Below, in pieces: positions 45,801 through 57,277 of a DNA stretch of 64,000 bases; position 1 is the stretch's first letter; every line of letters starts with the position of its first letter. The notes under the pieces are model-generated. The model did not search any database. It was given only the letters and a program-made list of their open reading frames with translations, and was not told the DNA's origin. Where the stretch lies: NCBI RefSeq assembly GCF_041146795.1, contig NC_135177.1, forward strand, positions 24,742,060 through 24,806,059, given 5' to 3'. The DNA is from Maylandia zebra (taxonomy: Eukaryota > Chordata > Actinopteri > Cichliformes > Cichlidae). The position numbers were made by a program, and so were the translations under genes.

Positions 45801-48800
45801 GCTTACAGCTCTTAAATCTGCTCCTGTGGCTCCTGACAACCTGCAGGTAGAGAGTGACACGGATGACGAGGCTCTCCCTGTCCCTGCCACCAGTAAACCC
45901 TCAGTGGTCGCTGCTGTTGCAGATTCACGCCCCACTGCAGTTGCAGATGCTGATTTGGAGATTCTCTCTGACAGCGACACAGATGTGGAAGATGCATCTC
46001 TTCTGGCTATACCTGTTGGTGTCACAACCTTGTCAGCTTCTCCTGGCCCAACTTTAAAGGCTTCTCTGGCAGATTCTGATGCAGATACAGATGTGGATGA
46101 ATCTAGCGTGCCCCCTGTTGGGGATGAGGCTAAACCAGCTGATGTCAGAGTCGACGGCGATACAGAAGATAAGAAGTCAGATATTGGAGAAGAAGGTGAG
46201 GACCAGGTGCCCAGGCTGCACAGGGAAACTACACCTGGGTTGCTGGCTCCCCTTCTGCAGAACTGCTCCACTCCTGTGCAGATGTCAGGTAATCGATCAA
46301 TCTTCAGAATTCATTTAGACTGCAAATATCTACTCGTTTGTTTTATTGCATTACCTTTCTAAATACTTTCTAAAATTCAGTAATTGATTATATATGACAT
46401 ACATCAGTGGCACAGTTTTAGGTGAGGCGCAATCTGAGGATAGAACTAGCCTGTGATGTTACAGTGGTCTCTTTACAGGATATCACAATGACTTGTAATG
46501 CAGTAATTGCAAAAAATACAATCTAAAAGAAATATAATCAAAGAAAATAATACAAAATATGTGAAGTGTATTGTTGGTGCTCAAAATAAAGACGGCGCCT
46601 GCAGGAGAGAGAGGTTTGAAATGAAGAAATCGATCTGTTTTTAAGTGAGTGGACTTGAGATTCTGTGTTAACTTCTTCGATCCAATCGTGTAAAGTGTTT
46701 GTTGCGTTGCGATGAGAAAGCATCAAGTTTAAATTGACTTTTACTTTGGATTTCAGATGAAGAAGTGGAAGACATGGCAACTCAAGCCTTCGTCAGTCCC
46801 TCTTCAGGTTCATTAAGGCGTGAGTAAATGACTATTAATAATGTCAAACGAGTCTGTTTCAAAAACATTAGTTCATTTTTTTTCTTTTGGCCAACAGGAG
46901 CGGCAGTGCCTGCAGTAAGACCTGTAGTATTGTCGTCCTGCTCAGACATCCAGGAGGAGGAGGATTTTGCTGTGGCTGAGACGCAGTCCTTTACATTTCA
47001 GAGCCGTGACCGTGTGAGCAGTGAGGAACCAACCCAAGCTTTTGTACTTGAGTCTTCTTGTGACAATAAAAATGACCAATCTACCAAAGAAGAGTCTTTC
47101 CAACTGGGACTGTCTGACAGCAGCCACCTGCAGTGTCCAGACCAAGCTTTAGCTATGGAGAACACCCAAGCTTTTGTTTCTGTGGAGAGGGGTGTGAACC
47201 TGGAAGATACCCAAGCATTTGCAGCCATGTCAGCTGCAGACAGATCCTCTGCAGAAAATGACGCGAACCTGGAGGCCACACAGGACTATGTAGAAGATAA
47301 AGAGACTGAGCGATATCAAGTAGATGTGGCCTTAGAAGCAACACAGGTATATGTGGCAGAGCCGTACAGTCACGCTGAGGATGATGCAGATGATGATGCT
47401 TGTGAGACACAGCCTTCAGACTTTACTGCCTCTTCTACTCTTGCCATAGCAGAAACCCAACCAATGTTGCCTATTGCAGGAGAGGAGGATCTGGCAGCTG
47501 AAAATCCAGTTTGCTCTGTTCAACAAATTCAGCCGAGATCCCTCAAGGAGGATGGTCCAAAGGCAGCTCAGCCTCAGGAGAAGGGCCTCAGCGACGCTCA
47601 GTCTGTAACTGAAACTCAGCCCGTGTGTACAAGTGACAGTGAAGCAAGTGATGATGAAGGCTCATTTCCAGCTCAGCGAAACAGAACAGCAAAGCCACTG
47701 CCACTTGAAGAAGCGCAGACACAAGATCTCACTTGTTCAGAGTTGTCGGTTTCTGAAACCCAGCCAATGCACGGTGGAATTGCTGAAACCCAGCCCATGG
47801 CTACATGTGACGATGATGATGAAGACTCAATGCCAGGCCCGAGAAAAAGGAAAGCAAAGCAGCTTCATCTTGAAGAAGAGGAGACGCAACCTGTCGCAGA
47901 CTCTGAGCTCTCCACTGCTGAAACCCAGCCCGTGGCTACATGTGATGATGATGATGAAGACTCAATGCCAGGCCCACGAAAAAGGAAAGCAAAGCAGCTG
48001 CATCCTGAAGAAGAGATGCAAACCCTTGCTAGTTCTGAAGTCTCTGCTCTGGAAACTCAGCCCTTGAGTACAAATGAAGGCCAGCAAAGTGATGAAGAGG
48101 ATGTGATTGCATGCACTCGGAAAAGAAAAGCCAAGCCACTTCAGCTTGAAGAGGAGCAGACGCAGCCCCTCACTAGTGCTGATGTTGAAACCCCGGCAGT
48201 AGTGACAGGTAAATGTGATGATAAGGACTCAATTCCAGGTCCACGGAAAAGAAAGGCAAAGCAGATGAAGCTTGAAGAAAAGACACAGCCAGTCGATAAT
48301 TCTAAAATGACCCATGTTGAAACTCGACCCTTGACAACAAAAACCGGATTATCGCCTTCAGAAGAATCTGAAGCGGGAACCAGTGGAGCTTGTGTTCCAA
48401 ATTTAAGAGTGACAAGAGCAAAACCGAGAGAAGAGGAAGATCAGGTGGCGTGTCCTGGACCATCCAAGAGGCAGACTAGAGGAAGGAGTGGAAAACCTTT
48501 GTCTGATGGTGACAACAATAAGGAGATGGTAAAACGGGCTAGAGGGAGAAAGATAACGAAGCAGCAGAAACATGATGGTGAGGAAGAGGATGAAACATCA
48601 GTAAGAGAAAGAAACAAGCAGGCTGTGAATAAGAGCCTGATAAAGCAACAAGATGGGAAAGATAGAGAGGAGGAAGATGGTGCCGATCTCAGACAAGAAA
48701 GAGAAGAAAATGATAACGAAAGGAGGACGACTGATGAAAGAAAGAAGCATCAGGATGAGATAGAAATGCAACTCATGGAAGAGAAGTTAGAAACAGAAAG

Positions 48801-51800
48801 AAGAGTAAATAAAGAACAAGAAAGATTGCAGGCTGAAGATGCAGCGAGAGCAGAGAGAGAAATCAAGGAGAAGGAAGAACAACAGAAAATAGAGTCTGAA
48901 AGGATTGAAAGAGAAGAGCGGGAGAGGTTAGAAAGAGAAGAAAAAGAGAGATTAGAAAGGGAACGAAAGGAACAAGAAAAAGAAACTGCAAAGAGAGAAC
49001 AAGAAGAGAGGCTTGAGCGGGAGCAACAACTGCAAGCAAGACTCGAGAGAGAAGAAAGGGAAATGGAGGAGAGAGAGAGAGTGGAGAAAGAAAAAGAAGC
49101 CCAAGAAAAACAGTTGAAAGAACTGGAAGAAAAGAAAGAGGAACAAGACAAATCCAAAACGCCTTCAAGAGGCCGAAGAACAACCAGAAGAACTATTGCT
49201 TCACAGAGCACAGCAGAGCCAGACCAAGACTCAACTGTATCAACCAATGACGATTTCCCAGCAAGGAGAACCAGATCACGCTCAAACTCCTCCAACTCGG
49301 TCAGCTCGGAGAGGTCTGCTTCAAGTGTCCACGCCCAGGAAAGCAAGGGCAGAGGGCGAGGGAGAGGGCGAGGGACGAGGGAGACCAGTGAGACACCCCA
49401 GAAACCCGTCGCCAGAAGCAGCAATCGAAGGACCACTGTGGCTGCAGGGGCCGTAGAGCACGAGCCTGACTCGTCCAACTCACTAGCCCCTGAGGTTTCA
49501 AGCTGCAGCGTGAGCTCTCATAACAGAGGAAGAGGAGGCAGGCAGCGAGGAAGAGCGAGGAAAACAGAACATGACCCAGACTCTATCCCTTCTGTTAGTC
49601 AGAGTCAAAGTGATCAGAATTTAAGCCCTGCCAGGGGAAGAAAGGGCAAGAAAGCTGAGGAGTCCTCCAATGAGGCTCTCCATAAAAATGGTAAAGAGGA
49701 CTCTCAGCCGGCTACAACCACTAGAGGGCGACAACAACCCAGTGCAGCTACAGATGAGGAAGACCAGTCGAAGCAAGAGGAAGCATGCACCAGCGAGGAA
49801 TCGCTACCTAAAAGAAATGTCAGGGGCAGAGGTCAGAGAGCAGTGAAGAGTGAAACTGTGGAGAAACCAGTTGCTCCTGCGGTCAGTGATGATGATGAGG
49901 CTAAAGATAAAAGAAAAGCAACGAGAGACTTGGAGGCAAATACTGGAGCAGATCTCAGCTGCAGCAAAAGGAAAGAAAGATCTTCAAAAACGGCAGAAAC
50001 AGACGAGGAAGAAGGAAAAGGCAAAACAAACGATGAGATTCCTGTTAGTTTACAAGGGAAGAAAAGAGGTAGAGCATCCACCGCTCAGGCAAAGAAGAGC
50101 GCAAAAGAGTGTCTCTCAGAGGTGAAGGAGGAGGAGAGAGAAAAGATGGAGGGTGCGACTGTGGAGAAAAAAGTCAGAGGTCGACAATCAGCGGTCTCGA
50201 GAAAGAAGAAAGAGGAGCTGGAAGAAAGTGGAACATCTTTAGCTGCCACAAATCAAGATGCAAATTTGGAGGCATCAGAGGTGACTATTGCTTCACTTTT
50301 AAACATACGCAGCCAAATGGAAACCATAAAGATGCGGTTTTGATTGAAACAAAAATGCATTAACATTGAAGGGTAAATCAGATGAAATGGAAAGCTGAGT
50401 AGTAAATAATTAGTGTCGAGAAGTTCTTGTTGTGAAGGAAGGCTTTTACCTTGGCTCAAGGCCATGGTGCATTTTCCTCTCTGAGTCAGCCTTTTCAATA
50501 TTGATGAACTACCATCAACATGAGTTACTCTCTCTGTTTCCTCCACTTTCTCTAGAGCAGTCTAACCTGCTCCGCATCACTGCTAATGAATTAAGTGGTT
50601 TAGTGGTCATCCAGTCACTTCCTCCACTTACATTTTATGGTGTTTGCTTTCTGGTGCAAGATGTTGTACCATCTTCTTTGCATGTTCCATACTTTGCCCT
50701 TCGCTGTCTTCAACCTGTTTTGTTTTCCCTGTCTTTACCTACCCTCTCCCCTATAACAGCCCCAGACTCCAACCAGCAACGCATCCCGGAAGCGGCAAGC
50801 TCCTGCAAATTTCTCTCCCGTGGCAAAGAGTCCTCGCTCCTCCTCTGCATCCCCAGCAGCAAGTGGTCGACTACAAACTGAAGGCCAGGCATACAAGGTC
50901 TCTGTGGTTGTGTTAGCAAAACACGCATTTTGTGTTTAGGAAAGAGACGCTCATACGGTGGTAGCTAGGCTGATCAAACCTAGCCTAAGACATCGGAATC
51001 ATAGTGGCAAATCCTATACTTGTATTCTTATATACTAAACATCATATTAAGAAACACTATTCTAAACTATCTTAGCATCTCGACAATGCTCTCAGTCATA
51101 TTACTGAGCTGTAGCCAGTGAAACGTATTATTTATGGAAAGTCCACCACGTGGTGCTAGCATCACATGCTCTTCCAGTTTTTTCCCAGTTTTTCCTGAAA
51201 CATGCTGCTGGCACTACATTTAAAATGAGTGCACATGTATGTTTACAATTACAGTTTAATATTGTGTTTTAATCTTTTGGCAATTCATCAGGCTTTAGCC
51301 TTATAAACATTTTACTCAGTGTCCTAATAGAATTGTAAAATTCATGTTGTGGTTTTGTTAGCATCATATTATCGATGAAGCTTTCAGAAGTCACCGCTCC
51401 TGCTCGAAACTTTTGGATATTTGGACCCATTATAATAAACTAAACACAAAGCCTCCTCCATCTAACCTCTGTGCACAGTGGTCTATTATAACAGCAGTAT
51501 CTACTCATCCAAATCATTGAAAGTAAAAGGATTTCACTAAGCGTTGCATTCACACTTAGAGCTGCGTAATCAATTTGTGCAGGGTTAAAGTTATTTTTGG
51601 TTTGTTCGTGCAGATGAGAGCAGGTGTTTTGAGCTCACGAAATCATTGTTCCACTAACCTCCTGCAGCTTGTTCTGAAATTTCAATCGACTCTCGGGCAT
51701 GACTGTAAAATGCATGACAGTGCTTTTCTTTGAGAGAAATGCCTAATTTCACACCTCTATTTTGCCTGCATGGCAGATTAAGTTGACTTGAGGCTTTTGC

Positions 51801-53252
51801 TTTCACAGGTTCTGTTTACGGGGGTGATGGATGAAGCAGGGGAGAAAGTGTTGGCGCGCTTAGGCGGCAGCTTGGCTAAAGGTGTGGGAGACATGAACTG
51901 CCTTGTGACTGACAAAGTGCGCAGGACTGTCAAATTCCTTTGTGCACTGGCCAAAGGCATTCCAATCGTCACTACAGACTGGCTGGAAAAGGTATGTTTG
52001 AAAAACTGCAGTCAGAAAGTTCTCTCTTAATTTATTGCAGATGTATATTATGATAATAGTCACCCTTCTTGTCTGTTTTAGAGTGGCAAAGCTGGGAGCT
52101 TCCTGTCTCCCTCCTCCTTTATTGTTAAGGATCCTGAGCAGGAGAAGAAGTTTAATTTCTCCTTGCACGAGTCTCTAAGGATTGCCAGCAGCCAGCCTCT
52201 CTTAAAGGTACTCACTCATTTTTCCTTAGAGTGAGAGGTTGACAGTGTGCCATTAACAGTATTTCCACTAGCAGACGGCACGGGGGTGGTGCATGATGTT
52301 TTCGTGATGGGAGCCCATAAACGTTTGAGTCATCCTCAGTCTAAATCTGGTTTAATATTTCCCTTCGAGCATTGTTTGAGCCTCTTTATTGTTAGCAATG
52401 TTCAAATCTTCAAAACAGCAGCCTGTGGATTGTTTATCATCATTCTGTGGCTTAGGGGAAAGTAATTTGATATTTGCTGTAAATATACTGATTATATTGC
52501 ATGTATTATGTTTCTCAGCTTGCGCTATTTCATAGAAGCTTGTAAAGGCATACCTTGTTACAACATAATACCAGCTAAAATTAGACATATAATATCAAAT
52601 TTCAACCCCAGGAGGCTTTTACTAAATTTCTTGAAGAGATTAAATAAAAATAGATTCACTCATCCATCTCTTTTCTTCTGCTTATCGGATTCAGGGTTGC
52701 GTTGGAGCCTATCCCAGCTGTCCTAGGACAAAAAGCAAATAGACCATTGGATGTATTCCAAATAAAAGTAGAGTAAAATGCTTTGCCTTCTTTCTGTCTC
52801 TCAGGGATACGAGGTCCATGTTACTAGATCGGTTAAGCCAGAGCCAGTTCACATGAAGGACATCATTTCCTCCAGTGGAGCTACCTTTCTACCAAAGATG
52901 CCCTCTTCTAATAAGGTGCCAGTTAAGCTGAGAGCCCTTCTCCGGCCAAAACGTTACATGAAATAAGTCTTTGCTTATGATGTTTATTACCTACATTTTA
53001 ATTCCTCTTCTATTTTCTGTCACCCCCGTCTCCCTCTCTGGCTCTTAGCCTCACACTGTCGTGGTTTCCTGCGAGGAGGACTGGTCTCTGTGTCGCCCGG
53101 CTCTGTCTGCATCTCTCCCTGTCGTCACCGCTGAGTTCATCCTCACAGGGATCCTGCAGCAGAAACTCGATTTTCAGTCCCACACACTCTCGCCTTCCAC
53201 AGCAAATGTACAACCTGCAGGTGGCAGAGGAAGGGGCAGGAGGAAGACTTAG
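42842..53252 (+). CDS. mdc1: Mediator of DNA damage checkpoint protein 1
   Basis: Nuclear scaffold that binds gamma-H2AX at DNA breaks and recruits MRN, ATM and RNF8. Exons: 42842-42977 (preceded by 2 nt of UTR), 44187-44747, 44835-44913, 45054-46288, 46757-46819, 46898-50280, 50760-50897, 51809-51991, 52082-52207, 52805-52915, 53049-53252 (TAG). All phases agree and give about 2072 residues (human 2089). FHA domain about residues 45-135: LGRDPNSC, SVSKQHATI, LGSMNGT. CK2-type SDTD motifs (six, plus one variant) in 45350-46110 should bind NBS1. TQxF motifs for RNF8 (TQAF or TQSF, five) lie between 46757 and 47230, followed by many ETQP sites. Then come 45-residue tandem repeats, a long charged helix, RG-rich segments, and tandem BRCT domains from 51809 (VLFTGVMDEAG, RRTVKFLCALAKGIPIV, GYEVHVT). 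The donor at 50280 is supported by the phase-0 exon PQTPTSNASRKRQAP that follows; reading on gives only a short dead end. Confidence 0.95.
43033..43080 (-). repeat. Short LINE tail fragment
   Basis: TAAGATAGCCTTTATTAGTCCCACATGTGGGAAAT is the same type of reversed LINE tail as at 38620. It lies in mdc1 intron 42978-44186, next to the Tc1 relic. Confidence 0.6.
43085..43915 (-). pseudogene. Tc1-like transposon relic in an mdc1 intron
   Basis: Near both ends are GATCAAATACTT/GTATTTGATCC-like segments (ACATTTGATCC at about 43096; GAGGATCAAATACTTACTTC at about 43817), typical of a fish Tc1 family. The minus strand encodes broken transposase pieces: WCGQIKPKFSSLAVKFGSE and, in another frame, the region equivalent to the HGGG-LWGC motif. 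Frameshifts and stops throughout. Confidence 0.75.
45350..46110 (+). other. mdc1: SDTD (NBS1-binding type) repeat cluster of mdc1
   Basis: Within the 45054-46288 exon the motif recurs as DSDTDVEGED, DSDTDIDEDD, DSDTDVDDD, HSDTDVDED, ESDTDDE, SDSDTDVED and, degenerate, DSDADTDVDE, spaced about 40 residues apart. In mammals doubly CK2-phosphorylated SDT motifs of MDC1 bind the FHA/BRCT of NBS1. The motif is retained while the spacer sequences are not recognisable. Confidence 0.85.
47608..48300 (+). repeat. mdc1: Coding tandem repeat in mdc1 (about 135 bp, 45 residues)
   Basis: Five units, each ETQP-x-x-x-acidic patch-PRKRKAKQ-L-LEEE-TQP. The two central copies start at 47782 and 47917 (135 bp apart) and are nearly identical at the DNA level (TGCTGAAACCCAGCCC, CTCAATGCCAGGCCC), implying recent duplication. 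Copies at about 47608, 48046 and 48180 are more diverged. Each unit carries one or more TQ (ATM-type) sites and a basic KRKAK patch. Confidence 0.85.
48640..49170 (+). other. mdc1: Charged E/R/K helix of mdc1
   Basis: About 170 residues of almost only Glu, Arg, Lys and Gln (for example EREERERLEREEKERLERE), with very few hydrophobic residues beyond spaced Leu/Ile. This is the pattern of a stable single alpha-helix or long coiled coil. It is followed by SRGRRTTRRT and RG-rich sequence (GRGRGRGRG at about 49351-49377). Confidence 0.8.
52650..52760. repeat. Interspersed repeat fragment in an mdc1 intron
   Basis: CAGGGTTGCGTTGGAGCCTATCCCAGCTGTC belongs, from memory, to the same widespread fish repeat as the ddr1 3' UTR fragment (its GGAGCCTATCCCAGCTGTCA part). 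It lies 45 bp upstream of the 52805 acceptor. Confidence 0.65.
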
Positions 53253-54315
53253 TACTCCCGGAGCAAAAATACAGTGACTGTCTGTGTATGAAATCTTTAG
53301 CTGTGAGGTTTGTCCGTCATTTCTGGATACACTTTAAAACTGTAGACCGGTAAAACACCTGTTTAGCTATTGGACTGTGAAAGACTGTATTGAATGTATT
53401 GTCGATTGTCCACTGATGTAAATGCGTAATTTACAGACGTCAGTGCTGGAAGAATGTGAATTATTTGACTGTCCATCATCAAATATTTAAAACTAATTTT
53501 TAACTTTCCAAGAGAATGAACTGAGAAACAAACAGAAAAGTAGTTAACTTAAGACATTTTGGAAGAATGGTGAAAACTTTCTTTCTAAGCTTGTTTGTGC
53601 AGTCTTTTTCTTGACACATTGAAACTGTTAAAGCTACCTCCCCTCTACTTCAAACCCTTCTTTTTTTTATGTAGAAACAAGCAGAGCAGGAAATTAACAC
53701 TGCTAAACTGCTGGTACCCTCCATGTGTGCTAACTGCTTCAGCTCAATCAGCCTGTTTGGCAGGTAACCAACCTTGAAGAGGGAGTTTGTGTAAATCATG
53801 GTGGATGGGAGAATAGATGTGGAGATGGTGTCTGTTATGGTATCCAACAGCCTTGTAGTCAGAGGAAAAAAGCTCGTTTCCGGCCTACATAAGAAGTTCA
53901 TAGTGCCTTTTTAAATGGAGATAATGACGAAGCTACCCACGTGTCTTTCTGGGGTTTTTTTCTGTCTCCATTAACCACCACCATCTACTCCATTAAGGCC
54001 TTATCCCATCCTGTTCCTCCAGAGAGAACAAGACAGACTGCGGATGTACCTTCTGCATCAACGCCTTTGTGGTGTTTGTTCTCGCCATCGATGTCTGTTT
54101 GCTTTATATGTGGATGTGTATTTTTTGTGTAATGCACAAAGCTTGATTACTGACCCACTGTCACTGCTGTGTCACTGGTGTTTTAAAGATGGTAGCTTGT
54201 CATTTTTAGAACTGTTAGCATGCTAATGCCTTAACTTGAAGTCTGTCTTCGTATCAAATAATGAAATGTCTCCATTATAAATGAAAAACATTAAATATTT
54301 TCCAGCTGCAACCAC
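53253..54315 (+). other. mdc1: mdc1 3' UTR (probable)
   Basis: No further gene features follow the stop. The first plausible poly(A) signal I see is ATTAAA at 54290-54295, giving a 3' UTR of about 1.05 kb. No canonical AATAAA was noticed in this stretch. Confidence 0.45.
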
Positions 54316-54420
54316 ACTGTGCCGAGTTTAAAATTTCACAGACTGAAGCTTCTAAATCCAAAAATTGACTTTCAAGTTAAACCTTTTTGTTTTTCAGTAG
54401 ATTTGATTGTAATTTTAGAC

Positions 54421-54975
54421 TACTGAGGACGTCATAAATGAAGAAGGGGGTAGATAAATTGGGACGAGCAGAGGATTAGTGAGGAAGACGTAAGGGCAGC
54501 TATGCAATGAAGAGTGGAAAGGTGGTTGGTCCACCTGTGGAGGTGTGGAGATGTTCAGGAGAGAGGGCAGTCAACTTTTTGACCATATTTTTGACACGCC
54601 CTTGGAGAGTGAGAGGATGTCTGAGGAATGGAGATGTGTACTGATACTGATTTTAAAGAACAAGGGTGATGAGTGGAAGGGTTTTAACTACAGAGAGATG
54701 ATGTGGAGGAAAGCCTGGCGAAGTGGAGGTATGCTGCAGAAAGAAGAGGTACAGAAATCAGTAGAAGCAAAACATGACCATGAAACGGAGAGGTGGAAAG
54801 GTGAAGTGGATAAAGGATTTTAAAGACGGAGCTGCCAACAGGCAGGAATATAAGAGGAAGACCACCAAGAAGATGAGTGGATGTAAGGTTTGGTGGGGAA
54901 GAAGAGGATACCTGGAATAGGGTGAGATAGCGATGGATGATCTACTGTGGTGACCCCAAATGGCATAAGTGGCTC
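54421..54975 (+). mobile_element. RTE-type LINE relic, internally deleted
   Basis: The left part encodes ERMSEEWRCVLILILKNKGD followed by a degenerate NYRGIK-like segment (NYREM), the reverse-transcriptase region of RTE/BovB-like LINEs. It jumps directly to the 3' end landmarks GGAGCTGCCAACAGGCAGGA, AGAGGAAGACCACCAAGAAG and GATCTACTGTGGTGACCCC. So the centre of ORF2 is missing. Same orientation as mdc1. Confidence 0.8.
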
Positions 54976-55179
54976 TCCCTTTTCTGGCATCTTCTTGGCA
55001 AAAAAGCAAACAAAGCAATAGCTTGAGGAAATGATGGACAATTTTTTGTGTTTATATAAAAAATATGTGGTAAAAATAGGTAGATAAAGGAGGTAAACAA
55101 CAAATACTTTAATAAGGTAAAAGCATGTCTCAAAGATAATATAGCCTATTAAAAAATTAAGTACATATAAACATATCAA

Positions 55180-55605
55180 CGATTTATACCCTACAGACGG
55201 ACAGCATTTGGGCAGAACGTCCTTCTGTCCAGGGTGGCCATCTGTGGAACAGTCTTCCTCAACCCATTAGAGAATGCTCGACATTCAATTTGTTTAAGGC
55301 AAAGGTTAAAAACTGGTTATGGACAAATCAAGTGTGTGATCATGTATGCGTTGTATAGTTTTAATGTTTTATTTGGGAACAGAATGGTGTGTATGTGTAA
55401 GTTTGGTGATGGAGTTTTTATTATGAATGAATGATGAATTTTTATGAATTATTATGTCTATTTTTTTATGTTTAAGGACAACAGATGGAAATGAGCCCTT
55501 GGCTATAATCTGGCATGTTTACATTCATGTAATTTTTTTTTTTTTACATTTATGTTCATTAACATGCACTGTCCTAAATAAATAAATAAAGTATAACGAA
55601 GTAAA
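55180..55605 (+). mobile_element. LINE 3' end with ORF2 C-terminus
   Basis: From about 55236 the frame reads GHLWNSLPQPIRECSTFNLF then KAKVKNWLWTNQVC and stops near 55360, the usual LINE C-terminus. The 3' UTR has GGACAACAGATGGAAATGAG, CATGCACTGTCCTAAATAAA and an AATAAATAAATAAA tail. The short divergence suggests a fairly recent, 5'-truncated copy. Confidence 0.8.
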
Positions 55606-55779
55606 ACCATAATTGTTTTTTGTTTTAAAAAAAGCTTACTAAATGCAGTAAAAACATTAATGACATTAAAGTGGATCAGTATATGTACAGGAATGTGTAG
55701 TGGACAATGCTGTGCAATAAACAGCTTTGTGCTCTATCGGTATCCTCGTGTATCACCTGGCTGGTACCTCGTTAAATAC

Positions 55780-56064
55780 CCCCCCTAGCTGTCAGATGAC
55801 CATAGGTATCTCGCGGATGAAGGGTGTCCGGTGTTTCCCGACACGAGTCGAGTGGCTCCGAGAGGGAGCAGAGCCCGACATATTCTGAACATCTTCCAAA
55901 TGTTGAGCCCGAGTCGTGAAGTGCTGCTCTTGAGGGGGGCGAGGTTGCAAGGGAGGGAGACGACGAGGGAGAAATCAGGCGACGTCCGCACAGATTTTCA
56001 CCTCTGAAAGCATCCCGGCAGTCTGCTCCGTGAATGCACCGCAGCTCCAGCCGGCCACTCAAAG
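55780..56064 (+). other. Candidate non-coding first exon of the Ig-fold gene
   Basis: A GC- and CpG-rich block ends in CTCAAAG followed by the consensus donor GTAAGT at 56065. It lies upstream of the coding exon at 60785, whose acceptor precedes 20 nt of 5' UTR. A CpG-rich first exon plus a 4.7-kb first intron fits. The 5' end is unknown and the link to 60785 is inferred. Confidence 0.5.
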
Positions 56065-57199
56065 GTAAGTGCGCTGCAGAGCGCCGTTTTTCTTCACATA
56101 CATGTACGGATGTGTGCCTTAAACGTGGCCGGTACGTGACGGGTTAAATTCTGCAGTTTTTTGCCTGATGCGCTGTCCCGGCTCTGAGGTGGCTGATAAG
56201 ACTCCGAGCTGCGGGGTTTATCACCAACTGCACGCTTTACTGGGAACGAGGAGAGGTGTGAAAATATGTTACCTGTTAAACGGTCCCGGCGTGGAGCTCG
56301 GGCTTTGTGGATATTTATTGTTTTCAATATATATATATTTTACTCATCTTGTTTAAATTAAAATTCAAAAAAATTTCAGAAATGTAAATTGTGGATGGGG
56401 AAATGTTCATTTTTAACAACATGCAGGCTCATCTAAGCAGGTTTAATACAAAGACATACTTGATTGATTTCATTATTGCTGGCAATATAATCATTATATG
56501 GAAATTATATAGATATATTTATTTTAGTGTCTCATGGTACTAGTTGTGTGGTCTATTGGGTAAATGTTCTGTTAAGACTTAAAAGCTTGGTTTATAGCTT
56601 CATTTCTCAGAGGAAGCCTTGGCCTACAGGCTGTCTCTGCCTTGCTCTGCCTGCAGTCCTGCTCATAAACTGTGGCCATTGCTGCACAGCATCAACACCC
56701 AACAAATCCAACCAGTCATTGTTTTCTATCACTGCACAATTATTTCATCTTAAGCATGAATATATCTCACATCTTTTCTTTCATCACCTCTCCTACCATG
56801 TTTGTCAATGCTGCACATAGCTCCACCAGCTCCCTCCTCCTCCACCTCCCCGCTCCTCCCTCATGTCCATTGATTTTAATGAATCTGACAGGTGCAAGCA
56901 ATATGGTGGAAACCTGTCTCATCCTTTAGTTCACTGCAGCAGGCTTTGTAAGAAAATTGGTTGTCAGCTGCTACAGGCTTCCTCTACTAAATGGTACAAA
57001 AATGATACTCTCTGATTTCACTTGGATGAGATCTTTGAATTTGTTTTGTTTTCTTTTTCAACAAGAGGAGATCTGCAGTGATGTTTCACCATTCTTTGTT
57101 TTGGTGAAGGGGAAACCTCCAAGCTCGTTTTTGACGTATGATGCAATCAAATGCACCATTTTCATTCACTCCCACACGTGTCTCTTGATGCAACAATAC

Positions 57200-57200
57200 T

Positions 57201-57276
<76 letters not shown>

Positions 57277-57277
57277 T
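57200..57277 (+). repeat. (TTTC)n microsatellite
   Basis: About 19 uninterrupted TTTC units in the first intron of the Ig-fold gene. It produces a spurious Ser-Phe-Leu repeat frame. Confidence 0.98.

Noticed and set aside
48750-49478. 242-codon minus-strand open frame
   Set aside because: It is the antisense of the purine-rich mdc1 E/R/K helix; Ser/Leu/Phe-only composition, no homology, and the plus-strand exon explains it.
50281-50343. Read-through of the large mdc1 exon to a stop at 50343
   Set aside because: A phase-0 donor (GAG then GTGACT) at 50280 joins in frame to the KRQAP exon at 50760 and the BRCT exons; read-through would lose the BRCT pair.
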